From the NCBI RefSeq assembly GCF_030817315.1, contig NZ_JAUSZF010000001.1:3181001-3245000 (forward strand): a DNA stretch of 64,000 bases. The letters are read 5' to 3'. Position 1 is the stretch's first letter; each line of letters begins with the position of its first letter. Both the position numbers and the translations under genes were made by a program. A model generated the notes under the pieces. That model was not told the DNA's origin. It worked only from the letters and a program-made list of their open reading frames with translations, and made no database searches. The stretch is from Sphingomonas faeni (GTDB lineage Bacteria; Pseudomonadota; Alphaproteobacteria; Sphingomonadales; Sphingomonadaceae). Of the stretch, positions 53,191-62,169 are shown piece after piece.

Positions 53191-53563
53191 ACCCGGTCGC
53201 GCACGTTGGCCGGCGATCTTCAAAGTCGGCAAAGTCGCCTCAGGGAACGCTTGGCTACTGGCTCAGCATTCCGACGACGATACGGTGTTTCAGCTCCGCG
53301 TCCTACGTCTTATTACTCCGCTAGCAGGACGAGGCGAGGTGGATCGCCAGAGCTACGCCCTCCTCTACGACAGGGTCATGCTGCCCCTTGTAGGGAAACA
53401 ACGCTACGATACGCAGTTCACTTGCGACGCAAAGGGCTGGCGCCCCGAACCACTGGAAAATGAAAGCGAGTTAGCCGAACTACGCCAAGAGGCAGGACTG
53501 GATCCAATTGCCGCCCGTGCGGCGCAGCTCATAGCTCAATACGGAAGTGAGTGCCCCGGTTGA
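53186..53563 (+). CDS. DUF6624-like protein, probably N-terminally truncated
   Basis: The 125-aa frame contains the family-type core WPAIFKVGKVASGNAWLLAQH, one residue past the usual HGWP start, then QSYALLYDRVMLPLVGKQRYD. DUF6624 proteins are normally ~180-200 aa, so 50-70 residues are missing. Upstream sequence belongs to the relic on the other strand. TTG 53186 is the only start available, which makes function doubtful. Confidence 0.5.
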   Translation: MGPGRARWPAIFKVGKVASGNAWLLAQHSDDDTVFQLRVLRLITPLAGRGEVDRQSYALLYDRVMLPLVGKQRYDTQFTCDAKGWRPEPLENESELAELRQEAGLDPIAARAAQLIAQYGSECPG

Positions 53564-53674
53564 GAACAAGCGCAGTTCCCAGGAAGCACCGGACGCTCGA
53601 CCCTTTTAGGGACTATGCCGCAGTCCAATGCGCTGCTTCTATTCTAAAAAATGCACGTTCCGACACGGAGGATT

Positions 53675-54598
53675 ATGAAAGCCGCTCTTCTGCTCGCGCT
53701 GTCCATATTTTCAGTACAGGCTCAGGCCCGTTCCCATGAACTGGCTCGACACACCGTAGATCGAGCTGATGGGAGCACCATCAGTTACTGGCTGGAACAA
53801 GGACAAAATCGTTCATCAGAGGTGGTTCTGGTGATGCAGGGTACCGGCTGCGAAGCCGTGTCGGAAAAGCCGAATCTACATCACGCTGCGAATATCCTCA
53901 GCCCGAATGCGCGGACACTACTGATCGATAAGGTCGGCGTCGGCCTTGAAGGCGACGCGACCACCATCGATGGGTGCCCGAAGGCGTATTGGGACCACTA
54001 TACGCTCAGTCTTCGCGTCGAGGATTGCCTGCGGGTGATCGCCGATCTTCGGCGACAGCCATGGTGGAACAGGCGAATCGTGATTTTCGGCGGCTCAGAG
54101 GGCGGAGCAGTCGCGGCGCTGCTCGCGCCCTTGGTGCCGGAGGCAAAAGCGGTAGTTGTTCTTTCGTCGGGGACCGGTGTTGCAATCGGCGACCTTATCC
54201 GCGCAGCGATCCCGCCCGAGATGGCGGCCGAAGCTCCATCCGTCTACGCTGCTGCCCACAAACGCCCGACAGGAGACGAGCGTTGGGCGGGGCTCAGCTA
54301 CCGCTGGTGGGACGACGCCGTGGATCTGGTACCGGCGCGAAGTCTCGCGCAGACCCCGGCACCCGTTCTCCTCATACACGGTGCACGCGATCGATCATCC
54401 CCTGTCGAGACTGCGCGGGCTGGTCACACAATGTTGCGAACAGCCGGAAAGGCCAACGCAGAGTACTGGGAATTCGCCGACTTAGACCACTCCATGCAAG
54501 AGGCAGGTGGCACCAGCCATATGGACGACGTGCTGATCCAAGCTGCAAAGTGGATCAGGACAAGCCGAAGCATGACCCTCCCACGCAAACAAAAGTAG
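53675..54598 (+). CDS. Exported alpha/beta-hydrolase
   Basis: This 307-aa protein has a signal peptide (MKAALLLALSIFSVQAQA). The nucleophile elbow is G-G-S-E-G-G (after RRIVIF), the acid is in LLIHGARDRSSP and the histidine in DLDHSMQ, giving a Ser-Asp-His triad. Start ATG 53675 follows CGGAGG at close spacing and gives a clean signal peptide, unlike ATG 53651. It may be a peptidase or esterase; it precedes an M16 peptidase gene. Confidence 0.8.
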   Translation: MKAALLLALSIFSVQAQARSHELARHTVDRADGSTISYWLEQGQNRSSEVVLVMQGTGCEAVSEKPNLHHAANILSPNARTLLIDKVGVGLEGDATTIDGCPKAYWDHYTLSLRVEDCLRVIADLRRQPWWNRRIVIFGGSEGGAVAALLAPLVPEAKAVVVLSSGTGVAIGDLIRAAIPPEMAAEAPSVYAAAHKRPTGDERWAGLSYRWWDDAVDLVPARSLAQTPAPVLLIHGARDRSSPVETARAGHTMLRTAGKANAEYWEFADLDHSMQEAGGTSHMDDVLIQAAKWIRTSRSMTLPRKQK

Positions 54599-54761
54599 GT
54601 AAGCCATCGCCCCATCCGCCAGGAGAACGGATCCGGCACGAGGGCTTGATCACCGATCGTCCTTTCACCGTCCTGCCTTAAAATTGGCACATCAGCGATC
54701 CAGCCTGCGGATAATCTAAGCACTGCCGTGGGCAGTTAGAAGGTAACGGGGTAGCCCTTTC

Positions 54762-56289
54762 ATGCGCAAATACGGCCGAACTTCAGCAAGCCTGATAACC
54801 CTTCCCTTGTTGATTGCGTCTTTCTCCGGCCTCGCTGCAAAGAACATGCCTGCTCCCGAGATCATCAATCCAGATGCCACGAACCAACCGCCATCCAAGA
54901 ATGATTGGGGCTCACCTGTAACCGGCGAACTCGCGAACGGTGTGCAATTCGCGATCTTGCCCCGACATGGCGACGATCCTGGCATCGGCCTACTCATGCG
55001 CAATGAAGGGCGGCTTCATCGCCGAGCGCCGCCCCGGTGAGCGGGGTCTGGCACATCTGATCGAGCATATCGCGTTTCACAGCCCAACGGTTTCTGAACC
55101 GGACGATCTCGACCACCTGAAGCGCATTGGTTTGCCGCTGACGTTCCCGGCACCGAATGCGGGTTCCACGTCGTGGCGGGAGACAAATTATTACCTTGCA
55201 ACCAAAACAACGGCTTCAAGTGATCTTAATTCGTTGCTGACCCTGCTCAGGGACGCTGCATCGGGAATGAGCCTTCGCATGGATGCGGTCGATACCTCCC
55301 GCGGCGAGGTCGTTCGGGAGATGGCAGACAAGAAGCTCGGTAATCAGATTTACGCCAGTTACATCGGGGAGGTCGCGCCTGGCTCGCCCAACGACGTGAT
55401 CGATGCGCAGAATTCGGATGATGTGCCCATTGCCAGCATCAGCACCATTCGCGGGTTGTACCGGCGCCTGTACCGCCCTGAAAATATGACGATCGTTGTC
55501 GTCGGAAATGTGAAGGCCGACGAAGTTCGGGCACTGATTGAGAGGCATTTTGGAGACTGGAAGCCCATGGGGCCGAAAGCTCGAAAAACGCCATTTCCGG
55601 TATTCCAGCCTGATCGCATCCATGCGATCAGCTTCTCTGCTCTTCCTCAAGGGCGTCGGACCGCGTTCATGACGGTCGTTATGCCGACACCTGAACCGCC
55701 TTCATCCCGCACTCTTCAGGCGCGGGCGGAAGTCATGGACTTGCTTGCCACCCGTGCGATCAACGAACGACTCGCGGCTCCCCAGCCTGGTAGCCCACGG
55801 GGGAAGGTAGGCATATTTATCGAGAATGGTGAGCAAGGTCACCGTCAGATCATGCTCTGGGACAACTTTACCGAGTACCAGTGGAAGCCAGCGGTCGCGG
55901 GTTTGCGGAAGACCGCGTGCGACCTCGCCACCGTGGGATTTACGACAGAGGAATGGGCGACAGCCAAGCAGAACCTTGTCGTTGATCTGGAGCATCACGT
56001 AGCGGAGATGCCGATGGCCGCGAACGTAGAGATAGCCAAAGATTTGTCCCACGCGCTTGCCGACGGTCGCTACCTGATCCCGCCTGATGAGCTCCTCCGT
56101 TACGCTCGAACAATGCTGCCTCAAATTGACGAACGCTCGGGAAGCGAATGGTGGCATCAACAATGGAGCAGCGGTGCGGGACACCTACGGGTAGAAGCCC
56201 CGGAGCTCGCTCGGATAAAAAACCCGATATCTGAAATTCGGAGTGCCGCAAACGGGCCAGCCATTACCTCTACCTGCAAAGCTTTATAA
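54762..56289 (+). pseudogene. M16-family zinc peptidase, interrupted by a frameshift
   Basis: The first frame gives a signal peptide (SLITLPLLIASFSGLAA) and ELANGVQFAILPRHGDDPGI. The second continues with GGFIAERRPGERGLAHLIEH, the H-x-x-E-H zinc motif, the downstream glutamate region (RGEVVREMADKK) and YRPENMTIVVVGNV. The shift is near 55003-55012, where GAAGGGCGGC has one G too many. M16 proteins in this setting are periplasmic. Total ~508 aa, shorter than the ~900 aa of two-domain members. Confidence 0.8.
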
Positions 56290-56329
56290 ACGGACAGATA
56301 GGACCCTCCAGTCCGCTGAACTCGTTACA

Positions 56330-57148
56330 CTATTCATTTATTCGACGAACATAGAATGTGGTTGAGGTCTTCCTTTTCAAAGTTACTGCCGATGCACGAA
56401 TAGTGTTTTTATCGGGCATAAGCTGCATTGTCAGGACGGCATCACGCCTACCCTTGGCTGACAAGTCAGTCTCAACGATTGTGTCGGGCCGTGGCCTTGT
56501 AATCTGCGCACGCGCGCCGGAATTGTCGCCGTCAATCTTGACCGATTTGCCGCCGATGGTCGCGTTGTAGCCGGTCCCAACGTCTGTCCGCCAGCTGAAC
56601 CGGTTGCCGTCCAACTTCATTATCCAGTCGTTCTTGGAGTCGGCTGTCACACTGACGCGCTCCCATTTACCGGTGATCAGATGGGCACCTTTCGTCGATG
56701 GACCAATGCGGCGCATCACAGTTTCACCGGTAACGGGTTGGCCACTCGGACTCGTGAAACTGGCTACGTGCCATGTCAGAGTGTTTCCATCGGACGAAAC
56801 GACATATTCAACGGTGTACGCCAGCTGAGCACGGACCCTATCAATCTCTTTGATGACGTGGTCGTTTTCGACGGATATTGACTGTTCATCAACGTATCCA
56901 CTTCCGGATACACGGTGGAATTGTCCATCTGCCTTTACAGTCTTGTTATCGTCACGTTTAAAATGTCCGTCGGTCAACGTGAAGGCTGTCGGCGGAACGC
57001 GCCCTTTAAGTGATGCCGTGTCTATCCGCCATCGCCCAGTGAACGACTGTTCTGATCTAGCTGCCGCAGCCCCGGTACAAACGAAGGTGACCACAAGGAA
57101 GATGCAAGTGGCGTCTTTCGCTAGAGGAGTATGAGTACGCTTGTTCAA
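56330..57148 (-). CDS. Hypothetical exported protein, beta-rich
   Basis: This 272-aa protein has a signal peptide (CIFLVVTFVCTGAAAA). The mature part looks like two similar lipocalin-type beta halves: FTGRWRIDTASLKGR and later ITGKWERVSVTADSK, each followed by strand-rich segments. No family is named. It is a single gene, convergent with the M16 gene. Confidence 0.65.
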   Translation of the reverse strand: MNKRTHTPLAKDATCIFLVVTFVCTGAAAARSEQSFTGRWRIDTASLKGRVPPTAFTLTDGHFKRDDNKTVKADGQFHRVSGSGYVDEQSISVENDHVIKEIDRVRAQLAYTVEYVVSSDGNTLTWHVASFTSPSGQPVTGETVMRRIGPSTKGAHLITGKWERVSVTADSKNDWIMKLDGNRFSWRTDVGTGYNATIGGKSVKIDGDNSGARAQITRPRPDTIVETDLSAKGRRDAVLTMQLMPDKNTIRASAVTLKRKTSTTFYVRRINE

Positions 57149-57281
57149 CTTAACTGTCCTCTCGTTATGTACTTGCGAACTGGAAAAATCGGACGCGGAT
57201 GTATCGTTGCCTTTCTAGTGTTACCTTAGATTGCAGTTGCGAATGCCGGTTGCGCTCACGCTTCACTGTAAACCGGTACAT

Positions 57282-58499
57282 TCACGACTTCTGGTCGATC
57301 CCCATCTCCGGCACGTCGATGATTCTCAGGCTGTAGCGCCCTGGCGGTAGCATCAGAGCAACGTTTTCACCGGGCCGAATTGCGACACGATCAATCGGGA
57401 CAGATTCACCGGCTTCGCCGACAGGCCGGGCTTCAATCACACGCCACCCCTTTGTCGGGTGTAATGTACGAGGAATATTGACGACCTGATCACCCTTCTC
57501 TTGCCGCCATGCCGGTCGACCGCGCATGAAACGTTCGCGTGGATGATCGACAACCAGGTCGAACGTTCCGGCTGGCTGATCCGATGGTAATGCCGACAGG
57601 TGAACGGTGCCGCTGCCTCCGCGGCAGGCCGTCTGCGAAATGGTCAACGGGTCGATGCCGGTTTTATACTTGAGCCGTGCCGCCATCCACATGCTGCCGT
57701 CAGCCCGCTGAACTTCCGCCGCATGTGAAAAGCCAACATAGACCAAAAGCTTGGTTGTAGGACGATTCTTCAGAACGGAGGCGAGGTTGACGGCCTCAGC
57801 TTCCTCGCGGAGTGCAATTTGCTGAGCCGGGCTGACGGGCTTGGTCTGCTCGTTATGCGTATTGTCCTCATAGCGCAGCAGTCGATACCCAAGCGCCTTG
57901 GCTTTCCGCCCAAGCCGCCCATAACTCGCCTCGGATAGATATTGGCCGTCATTGTCTTCGAGATAGGGCAGATCCGGCTGCGTGATAAATCGGGGCAGAT
58001 ATTGAACCGGCACATCAGCGGGTGGGTTTGACAGTGTCTCGAGCGCTAGCGTGTCGTAGCCCAGTGGGCGTAGGCGTTGCGCCACGTCCGCGGCAAAGCC
58101 ACGATGTCGAGACCGTTTGTGGCTTTCGTTGATGACGACGATGGAAGTTTGGCGCGCGCGGTGTACGATCTCGTCAATCGCCGACATTGCCGACGGCAGC
58201 GGTCTGCAGCCAGTTGACTTGTAATCGTCGCTGGACCCGGCGATCAGATCCTCGCGCCCGAACATGCTCAGCGTTTGTGTGTCGCTATCCGGCGCAACAG
58301 GATGCTTCGGGTCAATGCGCCCCAATGCTTCGAGCTTGTATTCCATCCCGCTAGGGCTGGTGCCTGCGGGCAGGACTTCATATGGCGCTACCAGCGTTAC
58401 CTGCGGGTTTCCGGTGCCAGGCCGGCTAGTGCTGCACGCACTGAGAGAGGCGATTATGATTGCCGTGATGGAGCGCCGCTGAAATATCTTTTCTTTCAT
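57282..58499 (-). CDS. Lipoprotein with ChaN/EreA-like domain
   Basis: This 405-aa protein has a lipoprotein signal ending LSAC. The middle part has SIVVINESHKRSRHRGFAA, then YDTLALETLS, and LLVYVGFSHAAE, matching the E-x-H-x-n-H pattern of the ChaN/erythromycin-esterase-like superfamily. The last ~120 residues are a separate beta domain (PPGRYSLRIIDVPEMG). The substrate is unknown. Confidence 0.65.
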   Translation of the reverse strand: MKEKIFQRRSITAIIIASLSACSTSRPGTGNPQVTLVAPYEVLPAGTSPSGMEYKLEALGRIDPKHPVAPDSDTQTLSMFGREDLIAGSSDDYKSTGCRPLPSAMSAIDEIVHRARQTSIVVINESHKRSRHRGFAADVAQRLRPLGYDTLALETLSNPPADVPVQYLPRFITQPDLPYLEDNDGQYLSEASYGRLGRKAKALGYRLLRYEDNTHNEQTKPVSPAQQIALREEAEAVNLASVLKNRPTTKLLVYVGFSHAAEVQRADGSMWMAARLKYKTGIDPLTISQTACRGGSGTVHLSALPSDQPAGTFDLVVDHPRERFMRGRPAWRQEKGDQVVNIPRTLHPTKGWRVIEARPVGEAGESVPIDRVAIRPGENVALMLPPGRYSLRIIDVPEMGIDQKS

Positions 58500-59498
58500 A
58501 AGTCAGTCCCAGTGCAAAATGTCTCACGCGAAGACACGACATTTAACGCCGCGCTATATGATTGGTCAGTTGGACTTGAATGGCCCGATTTGCGCTTTGC
58601 CGTTCTTTACTGAAAATATAGGTATTGAGGCTTTCGTGCATGGAACGCTACCGACGTTACTACATGTATAACTCGGGCCTAGTCGACTTTGCAGGTCTTT
58701 GACTACGGGGTCGCCCGCTTCTTCCCGGAGATATTTTGGGATTCTATATTTTTCTTCGGCACTACGTCTGCCGCAAACCACTACCTCGGATACCGACGAT
58801 CCATCACAACCATTGCGGTTAGGAGTAAGATGCGTATCTACCTTACTCTTACGGGTAGACTGTAATTGACCTGACCAAAGGCCCCGCTAGGAAATACTAT
58901 TTGCAAGGCGAAGGTGCAGGCCAAAATACTTGAATAGTTTTTTAGACGACAAGCTCGCGGAGCATGAGGCATATCAACGCTCCAGATCAAACTGTTTAGG
59001 CACACCGAGACGTAGAGATCGGCCGATAGGATCGATGTACGCTGCCTGAAATCGGTCGGGTGTTACCCCTATTCGATTGCGCGTCGTTGATGCCGTCATT
59101 GGAAGCCACACGCTCGTTTGGCGGGCTAGCAGACTTAGTTAACAGCAGGTCAGCCCTCACGGTCGTCTCACACCTCGCCATCGCTAATGACCTCAGAAGA
59201 TCGACCGAACGTGGCATTTCGATGGCGCGAGCCTAGCTGACGTCCCGCACTAGCACTTTTGCGACCTTTCTCGGGAAAGACGGACCCACACCTTCGGTTC
59301 CCGCACGTCATGAAATTCGAAAGTCACGAGCGTTCATGACCAGATCTAACTGTTGCTACCATCCTGATCGCCGTTCATTTTTGGAAGCCGATCTTGCCGT
59401 CCATCTAGTGCCCTGCCACGCTAAGAACATCGGCGTTCTCAGCTCTGATCAAGCGGCGGCACTGCCGGCGAAGTCCCGAATGTCGCAGGAGTATCGAC
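58500..59498. other. Long region without a supported gene
   Basis: About 1 kb of AT-richer, decayed-looking sequence. The only recognised piece is the second 3'-end relic at ~58976-59050 (minus strand, FQAAYIDPIGRSLRLG). The right end carries AGGAG before the S9 peptidase start. Confidence 0.5.
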
Positions 59499-62060
59499 GT
59501 GAGATTAGAAAAGGTGCTTGGCGGCGTTCTCATGACGCTGCTGCTCGGCATGGCACCAGCGCGCCACGCGCTGACGATCGACGACGTTCTCGATACGGTT
59601 TCGCTCGACCGGGTGACACCATCCCCGGATGGAGAGTGGGTGGCCGCGGTAGTCCCACGGCCTGCACGTGCCGGGGAGACGGCGGGACGCAATGCCTACG
59701 AAACCGATCCCTCGCGGTCTGACGTGTGGCTGGTTTCACGTCGAACTGGCGAGCGGCGCAATCTGTCCAACGGGGCGGCAAACGCTGCGGGCTTTTGGTG
59801 CGCAACCTGGTCGCCTGATGGACGGATGCTTGCGATGCTTTCGACCAGTCCAGAGGGTGTCGAGCCTCGCGGTGGCGACAACGTCCGACTCTACGTGTGG
59901 GACCGCGTTGACGGCCATGTCCGCCGATTGTCTTCAGCGGCTGTGATGACTCAGGGCCGCTACGGCTCGGGCCTTTACCCGCTCGACGTGCGTGGTGGCG
60001 CTGACGGCGGGTCTATCGCGCACACGTGCCGCACGGACGACGAAAATGCCGGGTTCACATGGCTCGACGATCATCGATTGGTCGCACTGATGCTGCCGTC
60101 AGGTCAGGTTTCCGCGCTGTTGGACCAGTATGGCCGCCCGTTCGATGAGGCAGTTCGGACGCGCGCGGCCCTACGCGATGGGCGTACGCCTACCGTCACG
60201 GCGGTTGGCAGCGGAGAGGCGCGTATCCCCCGCGATGAAGCGCAGTGGCGCGCGACACTGACAATCGTAGATGCAAAAAGCGGTATCACGGCTCCGGTAG
60301 CCGACGTGCCGATCTATCCCTTCTCGGGCGAACTGACGGTATCGATTGCACCGGATCTGCGGCGGATCTCGATTTTAGCACCGGTACGAAAGCTGCCCTT
60401 CACGAACGGCGTCGCCCCGCCATTCAATAATGGCGATTGGCATGTCGAAAAGCGGCTAGGCATGGTCGACCTCACACCGGGCGCGCCAGTGCGATGGGCT
60501 GCCCTGCCTTCTGCTGCGCGGTTGCCGCTGGAAATGCTCGATTGGTCGCCTGACAGCCGACATGTCGCATTCCGTGCGCGCAGCGCGGTTTCGGACCGAA
60601 CCAGTACGGCGTTCGTGCTGGACGCCGCTTCGGTAGCCGTTGACGGGATCGGCAAAGACCTCGTGACAGCTACCTCATCGCTCGGCCAGAAAGCCGGGCG
60701 ACCGATCGCGCTCTGGAGCGACGCGAAACACCTGCTTCTTCGCGCACGCCAAAAAGATGGGAAACGGGATGATTGGTGGCTTGCGACTCGTGAACACGCA
60801 CCAGTAAATGTCACTGCGGCGCTGGCGGCAAGTCCTGTCACTTTCCGTCGGCGTGCTGATGGAGTGTTAGCCACGGTAGCCGATGGTCGCCTTGCCAGAC
60901 TAGACCCTCGCGCTGCCTCCCTTACCCCGATCGGCAATGCCTTGCGAAAAGACGCTTCGATCCTCTTCCCCGACGATCCAGCACAGCGGACGTCGAAGAT
61001 CCTGCTCACCACGAACGGCATCATCGACGAGATCGACGCGGCAAATGGACGTCTTGTTGCCACGGCGCGCGTTGCACCAGGTGAGATTCATGCGTTCGAT
61101 AATCGCGGTTTGATCTGGAGCGAACAGACGGCCGCGGGTCTATTTCTACGGGACACTCGTCTGGAAAGTGGTGCCCAGCGGGACCTGCTGAGGCTCGACC
61201 GTCATCTCGATGCGGTAGCGTGGGGCGAGCGACGGATTATCGACTACAACTCCACGGTTGGAACCCCGCTCAAAGCAGCGGTGATACTTCCGCCTGATTA
61301 CAGGCCCGGCCGGCGCTATCCTGTTCTTACCTGGGTCTACGGCGGGTATCAGGTGAGCGGATTGGATGATTTCTGGCTAAACCGCTATGCTCCCGGAATC
61401 TACAATCTCCAGCTCTACGCAGCGCACGGTTACGTCGTACTGGTCCCATCGATTCCAACCGCGCGCGACGGCAAGGAGGATGTGTACGCGGCGCTGCCTG
61501 GCGGAGTAATGCCAGCGATCGACAAACTTGCAGGCCTCGGCATCGCAGACCCAGATCGCGTTGCGGTGATGGGGCAGAGTTTCGGCGGTTACACTGTTTA
61601 TGCGCTCGTCTCGCAAAGCGACCGTTTTCGCGCCGCAATCGCGGTAGCCGGGATTACCGACCCGGCGCAGGCATGGGGTCAGTTCGACCCCGCCGCACGC
61701 GGCTATCCGGGCTTCGAGGACGAAAAGTCGGCGAACTGGTCAATCTACGAAAACGCTTACGGGGATATGCCACCTTATGCTGCGGCCGAACGATGGGCGC
61801 GTGGGTCCGCTCTGGCGCATGTCGATCGCGTCCACACGCCGCTGCTGATGATTCACGGCGAACTCGACCTGCGCGACCCACTAGCGCAGGTCGAGCCGTT
61901 CTATTTCGCCCTTAGCCGTCAGGGAAAAACCGCCCGACTGCTGCGCTACTGGGGCGAGAACCATAGTTTGGCCGCCTCACCCGCCAACGTGCGCGACGTG
62001 TACAATGAGACGCTTGCTTGGCTAGATCACTACACGGCACCAAGACCGGCACCGCATTAA
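59499..62060 (+). CDS. S9-family prolyl-oligopeptidase-like serine peptidase
   Basis: This 853-aa protein has an exported N-terminus (VLMTLLLGMAPARHA), then a ~550-residue beta-propeller (WSPDGRMLAMLS, LDWSPDSRHVAF) that limits access to small peptides. The C-terminal hydrolase has S694 in GQSFGGY, an aspartate in HGELDLRDP and H822 in GENHSLA. Start GTG 59499 has AGGAG 7 bases upstream. Lasso-peptide isopeptidases belong to the same fold, but nothing here shows that activity, and the lasso locus is 33 kb away. Confidence 0.88.
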   Translation: MRLEKVLGGVLMTLLLGMAPARHALTIDDVLDTVSLDRVTPSPDGEWVAAVVPRPARAGETAGRNAYETDPSRSDVWLVSRRTGERRNLSNGAANAAGFWCATWSPDGRMLAMLSTSPEGVEPRGGDNVRLYVWDRVDGHVRRLSSAAVMTQGRYGSGLYPLDVRGGADGGSIAHTCRTDDENAGFTWLDDHRLVALMLPSGQVSALLDQYGRPFDEAVRTRAALRDGRTPTVTAVGSGEARIPRDEAQWRATLTIVDAKSGITAPVADVPIYPFSGELTVSIAPDLRRISILAPVRKLPFTNGVAPPFNNGDWHVEKRLGMVDLTPGAPVRWAALPSAARLPLEMLDWSPDSRHVAFRARSAVSDRTSTAFVLDAASVAVDGIGKDLVTATSSLGQKAGRPIALWSDAKHLLLRARQKDGKRDDWWLATREHAPVNVTAALAASPVTFRRRADGVLATVADGRLARLDPRAASLTPIGNALRKDASILFPDDPAQRTSKILLTTNGIIDEIDAANGRLVATARVAPGEIHAFDNRGLIWSEQTAAGLFLRDTRLESGAQRDLLRLDRHLDAVAWGERRIIDYNSTVGTPLKAAVILPPDYRPGRRYPVLTWVYGGYQVSGLDDFWLNRYAPGIYNLQLYAAHGYVVLVPSIPTARDGKEDVYAALPGGVMPAIDKLAGLGIADPDRVAVMGQSFGGYTVYALVSQSDRFRAAIAVAGITDPAQAWGQFDPAARGYPGFEDEKSANWSIYENAYGDMPPYAAAERWARGSALAHVDRVHTPLLMIHGELDLRDPLAQVEPFYFALSRQGKTARLLRYWGENHSLAASPANVRDVYNETLAWLDHYTAPRPAPH

Positions 62061-62169
62061 CGGTTCTGGAGCGGCCTCCCTCAATCTTGGCGCCTAAAGC
62101 CCGCCGATCGGTTTTGTCTCGATCACAAATCGTTTGGGCGCCTCTCCAACGCAGACATTCCTGAGACTT

